Shown one piece after another: positions 61,327-64,000 of a stretch of 64,000 bases of DNA. The notes under the pieces were generated by a model. The model did no database searches and was not told the DNA's origin. It was given only the letters and a program-made list of their open reading frames with translations. Every line of letters starts with the position of its first letter. Positions within the stretch are counted from its first letter, which is position 1. The translations under genes and the position numbers were made by a program. This DNA comes from Synergistaceae bacterium (GTDB taxonomy: Bacteria > Synergistota > Synergistia > Synergistales > Aminobacteriaceae): contig JAIRYN010000030.1 in the NCBI GenBank assembly GCA_031267575.1, positions 1 to 64,000 on the forward strand, given 5' to 3'.

Positions 61327-64000
61327 TTATTCTACACTCGCTTCCTCTGGTACAAGTGGTACGAGGTCCCCTTTCGTTTCCATTCTTTCAGTTTCCATTC
61401 TTTCAGTTTCCAGTTTGCGGAAGGTTTCGGCACCTGTTCCGGCAGGGATGAGATGGCCGATGATGACGTTTTCCTTTAACCCGTGCAAGGGATCGATCTG
61501 CCCCTTCACCGCCGCGCCAGCCAAAATCTGAGCCGTTTGCTGGAAAGACGCCGCGCTCAGGAAGCTATCGGTCGCAAGGGCCGCCTTCGTGATTCCATGA
61601 ATGAAGGGCCTGCAATCCGGGCTTTCCCGGAGCTTACGCACGAAGGTGACCTCGCGGATCAACTGTTTGGAGACGCTCTTGGAGGAAATTGACCGCACGA
61701 AAATCTCTGTCGGCTCACGATCAACAATGGCGTCGACCACCAGCTTGTTGATTTCTTGCCCAGACTCTAGGGGCAAGGATGTGGTATCGGAAAAAGCGAG
61801 GTCCAACAGCACCTTTCCGTAGACCTTGCCCGTCATGAACTTGTGCAAAAGAGCCCTTCTAGGGATGACCCCGTCTTCGGTCTCGATTGCCGCTATCTCT
61901 CCCTCGGCTAAACCACGCACGACCCGCGCGTCCACATACTGGGGCATCTCGACGAGGGGATTTCCCTCCTTGTCCGCTACCTGCGAAAGCGTTTTACCCC
62001 AGAGGTTGTCGTTATTCATCAGGTCGTTCTGGAACATGTCGATAACGCTGATTTGCTCCACGTTATGCCACACTTTAACCTCGAAAAGATTATTTTCCGC
62101 GATTATATCCGCAACCCCTTTTGTGACCAACGTATCGGCCTCCGCCAGAGTCTCGCCGTTCTTGACGATGCGTTCGGCCAGCCACTCCGCGCCCACCAGC
62201 TTGTCGAGGGCGTCCCGGTCACGCACCAAAATGGGCGTGGGGTCGTGGGACGTGATCAGCCGAAGCTGCGCGGCCGTCAAACGCTCGCCTGCCGCCACCT
62301 CGGCGTCCTCCGCCGAAAAACCGGAGACCAGTTCGAGGCCTTCCATCTGCTTGCGAAAGGCGGCCTCCCCCACAATGACGTTAACGTTACGATTTCCGTG
62401 CTCCACAACAATGTAGGAAATCATCATGCCTGGCTTCAATAGAAGGCGAATCCCTTTTTCGTCCAGGAGTTTATCCAAAAGTTCGCTCGTTTCTTCATTG
62501 GGCTTTTCCACTTTTTTCAGCCTGTCGTCCGTGAAGATACGCACGGCCTCCGCGACGTTGCGCTCGTTATCCTGCTGGATACGGCTTTCCTCTTCTTCGA
62601 TGTCGGTTAGCCAGACCAGGTCGCCCGCTACGAAGGAAGTGTCTCCCTCCTCCACGACGCGAACCCGATTTAAAGGCGCGACCTTGCGCAGAATGACCTC
62701 GATATGTTTATTGTTGATCGAAACGCCCTGAGAGCGATACACCTCTTGAATTTCGTCCACCAACATATGTTGTACCGCGTCGATACCGCTGACCTCCAGA
62801 AGCTGTTGCGGGTCGATATTGCCCTCGGTAAGGCGCGTCGTGCTCGTCACCTCAAGCCCCTCGACAATGTCCTCTTTCAGCTCCTGGGAGGCCGGGATCG
62901 TATGGAGGATTCGCGTCTCTTGGTCGGGAGCCAGCACGATAACCTTACGCTTACCCTCGGAACTTCGGATTTCTTCGATAATCCCGTCGATCCCCGCCAA
63001 AAAAGCCACCTTGCGGGGGCGCCGAACCTCGAAAAGCTGCTCAATACGAGGAAGGCCCTGAGTGATGTCCTCGCCCGTCAGGCGCACTCCTCCCGTGTGG
63101 AAAGTGCGCATAGTGAGCTGAGTCCCTGGCTCTCCGATGGACTGGGCTGCCACGACGCCCACGGCCTCCCCGATGGGAACTAGGTGCCGCGAGGACAGGT
63201 CCATGCCGTAACACTTCTGGCAGAGCCCTCGCCTCAAGGCGCAGGCCAGGGGGCTGCGCACCCAGACCTCCGTAACGCCACTCCGGTCGATTTCACTGGC
63301 AAGCTCATAAGTGATGAGTTCTCCCTTTCTCACCAGGACCTTCTTCGAGTTACCCGCTTTGATGTCATTAAGGGCGGTGCGGCCCGAAATACGATCACGC
63401 AGGGGAATCATATCCTTGCCGTCCCGGGTCAAGGGCCGGATGCAGATCCCCTTGTCCGTGCCGCAGTCGTGCTCTGTAATAATCAGGTCCTGAGCGACAT
63501 CCACCAGGCGACGGGTCAAGTAACCTGACTTGGCCGTCCGGAGAGCCGTATCCGCAAGTCCTTTCCGGGCGCCGTGTGTGGAGATGAAGTATTCCAGCAT
63601 GTTCATACCCTCTCGGAAGTTAGCCGTGATAGGATAATCAATGATGCGCCCTGATGGATCGGACATAAGGCCGCGGATTCCCGCCATCTGCCCCATCTGG
63701 CCTCGGCTTCCCCTGGCTCCGCTGTCCACCATCATGCGGACGGGGTTCAAGTTCTCCATGTGTCCCGCGATACTGTCGGCGATTCTTCGAGCGGCCTCCG
63801 ACCAGAGCATTTCTTTATGGAAAAGATACTCGTCTTGGGTCAATACCCCCATCTCGTATTCTTCCTTAAGAACCTCGTCCTGCTGCGTCGTCTCGGTGGT
63901 GATCGTCTCCTTTTCCGGAGGAATGATGATCGACCCGACGCCGAAGCTGATGCCGCTCTTGGCCGCCCAACGATACCCCAGGGATTTGATGGCGTCGAGC
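61327..64000 (-). CDS. rpoC: RNA polymerase beta' subunit, C-terminal part (start outside window)
   Basis: About 890 residues of beta', open at the right edge. Includes the bridge-helix/trigger-loop region ([58 protein letters not shown]) and the second zinc site (CGTDKGIC... [11 protein letters not shown]). [23 protein letters not shown] and the C-terminal [12 protein letters not shown] are also present. The NADFDGD catalytic loop lies beyond the edge. The extreme C-terminus has a 15 bp x 2 repeat (61377-61406; METER units). Confidence 0.97.
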   Translation of the reverse strand, partial: LDAIKSLGYRWAAKSGISFGVGSIIIPPEKETITTETTQQDEVLKEEYEMGVLTQDEYLFHKEMLWSEAARRIADSIAGHMENLNPVRMMVDSGARGSRGQMGQMAGIRGLMSDPSGRIIDYPITANFREGMNMLEYFISTHGARKGLADTALRTAKSGYLTRRLVDVAQDLIITEHDCGTDKGICIRPLTRDGKDMIPLRDRISGRTALNDIKAGNSKKVLVRKGELITYELASEIDRSGVTEVWVRSPLACALRRGLCQKCYGMDLSSRHLVPIGEAVGVVAAQSIGEPGTQLTMRTFHTGGVRLTGEDITQGLPRIEQLFEVRRPRKVAFLAGIDGIIEEIRSSEGKRKVIVLAPDQETRILHTIPASQELKEDIVEGLEVTSTTRLTEGNIDPQQLLEVSGIDAVQHMLVDEIQEVYRSQGVSINNKHIEVILRKVAPLNRVRVVEEGDTSFVAGDLVWLTDIEEEESRIQQDNERNVAEAVRIFTDDRLKKVEKPNEETSELLDKLLDEKGIRLLLKPGMMISYIVVEHGNRNVNVIVGEAAFRKQMEGLELVSGFSAEDAEVAAGERLTAAQLRLITSHDPTPILVRDRDALDKLVGAEWLAERIVKNGETLAEADTLVTKGVADIIAENNLFEVKVWHNVEQISVIDMFQNDLMNNDNLWGKTLSQVADKEGNPLVEMPQYVDARVVRGLAEGEIAAIETEDGVIPRRALLHKFMTGKVYGKVLLDLAFSDTTSLPLESGQEINKLVVDAIVDREPTEIFVRSISSKSVSKQLIREVTFVRKLRESPDCRPFIHGITKAALATDSFLSAASFQQTAQILAGAAVKGQIDPLHGLKENVIIGHLIPAGTGAETFRKLETERMETERMETKGDLVPLVPEEASVE

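Overview
The window reads as chromosomal DNA of a flagellated, diderm (outer-membrane) anaerobe of the phylum Synergistota. The main evidence is lipid A genes (lpxD, lpxC, fabZ, lpxA), a BamA homologue, a TonB/ExbB/ExbD system with an outer-membrane receptor, and an exported protein ending in a Synergist-CTERM-like sorting tail (Gly-Gly-Gly-Cys, hydrophobic stretch, basic end). The species cannot be named from the sequence alone.

Layout, left to right. 1-1.8 kb: groEL (partial) and groES on the minus strand behind a CIRCE-controlled promoter. 1.9-4.5 kb: a ParA-like ATPase with an unusual N-terminal extension, a small partner, and a histidine phosphatase. 4.6-13.4 kb: sigma factor, bamA, a putative beta-barrel protein, lpxD-lpxC-fabZ-lpxA and rsmG. 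14-25 kb: flagellar genes flgE-flbD-motA-motB-fliL-fliM-fliY-cheY-fliO-fliP-fliQ-fliR-flhB. 25-33 kb: pfkA, a D-glutamate cyclase-like gene, rho, a DedA protein and recA. 33-38.6 kb: a TnpB element with a structured leader, a hydrolase, a lipoprotein, a CoA-transferase, two small mobile elements and rpmB.

39-48.3 kb is a coherent corrinoid-uptake island. A TonB-dependent receptor and a Synergist-CTERM surface protein lie on the minus strand. Divergent from them, a cobalamin riboswitch precedes btuF-btuD-btuC-exbB-exbD-tonB. 48.4-54.3 kb holds a MATE pump, a CarD regulator, the yhdT-panF pantothenate importer and an exported ankyrin protein. 54.5-64 kb holds gyrA, the phosphatidylethanolamine genes psd-pssA, a TPP riboswitch with thiD-thiM-thiE (thiamine salvage), and rpoC (partial, minus strand).

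The most striking feature is not a gene. More than 35 short tandem direct duplications (period 7-21 bp, 2 to about 13 copies) are scattered over the window. They lie mainly in spacers, often starting on the stop codon of the upstream gene. Where they fall inside genes, the period is a multiple of three. On top of this there are three copies of a ~124-bp IS200/IS605-type non-autonomous element, a separate 126-bp MITE with perfect 19-bp terminal inverted repeats, and several families of dispersed intergenic repeats. One pair of dispersed copies differs precisely by such micro-duplications, which suggests the duplication process is recent or ongoing. No tRNA, rRNA or CRISPR array was seen.
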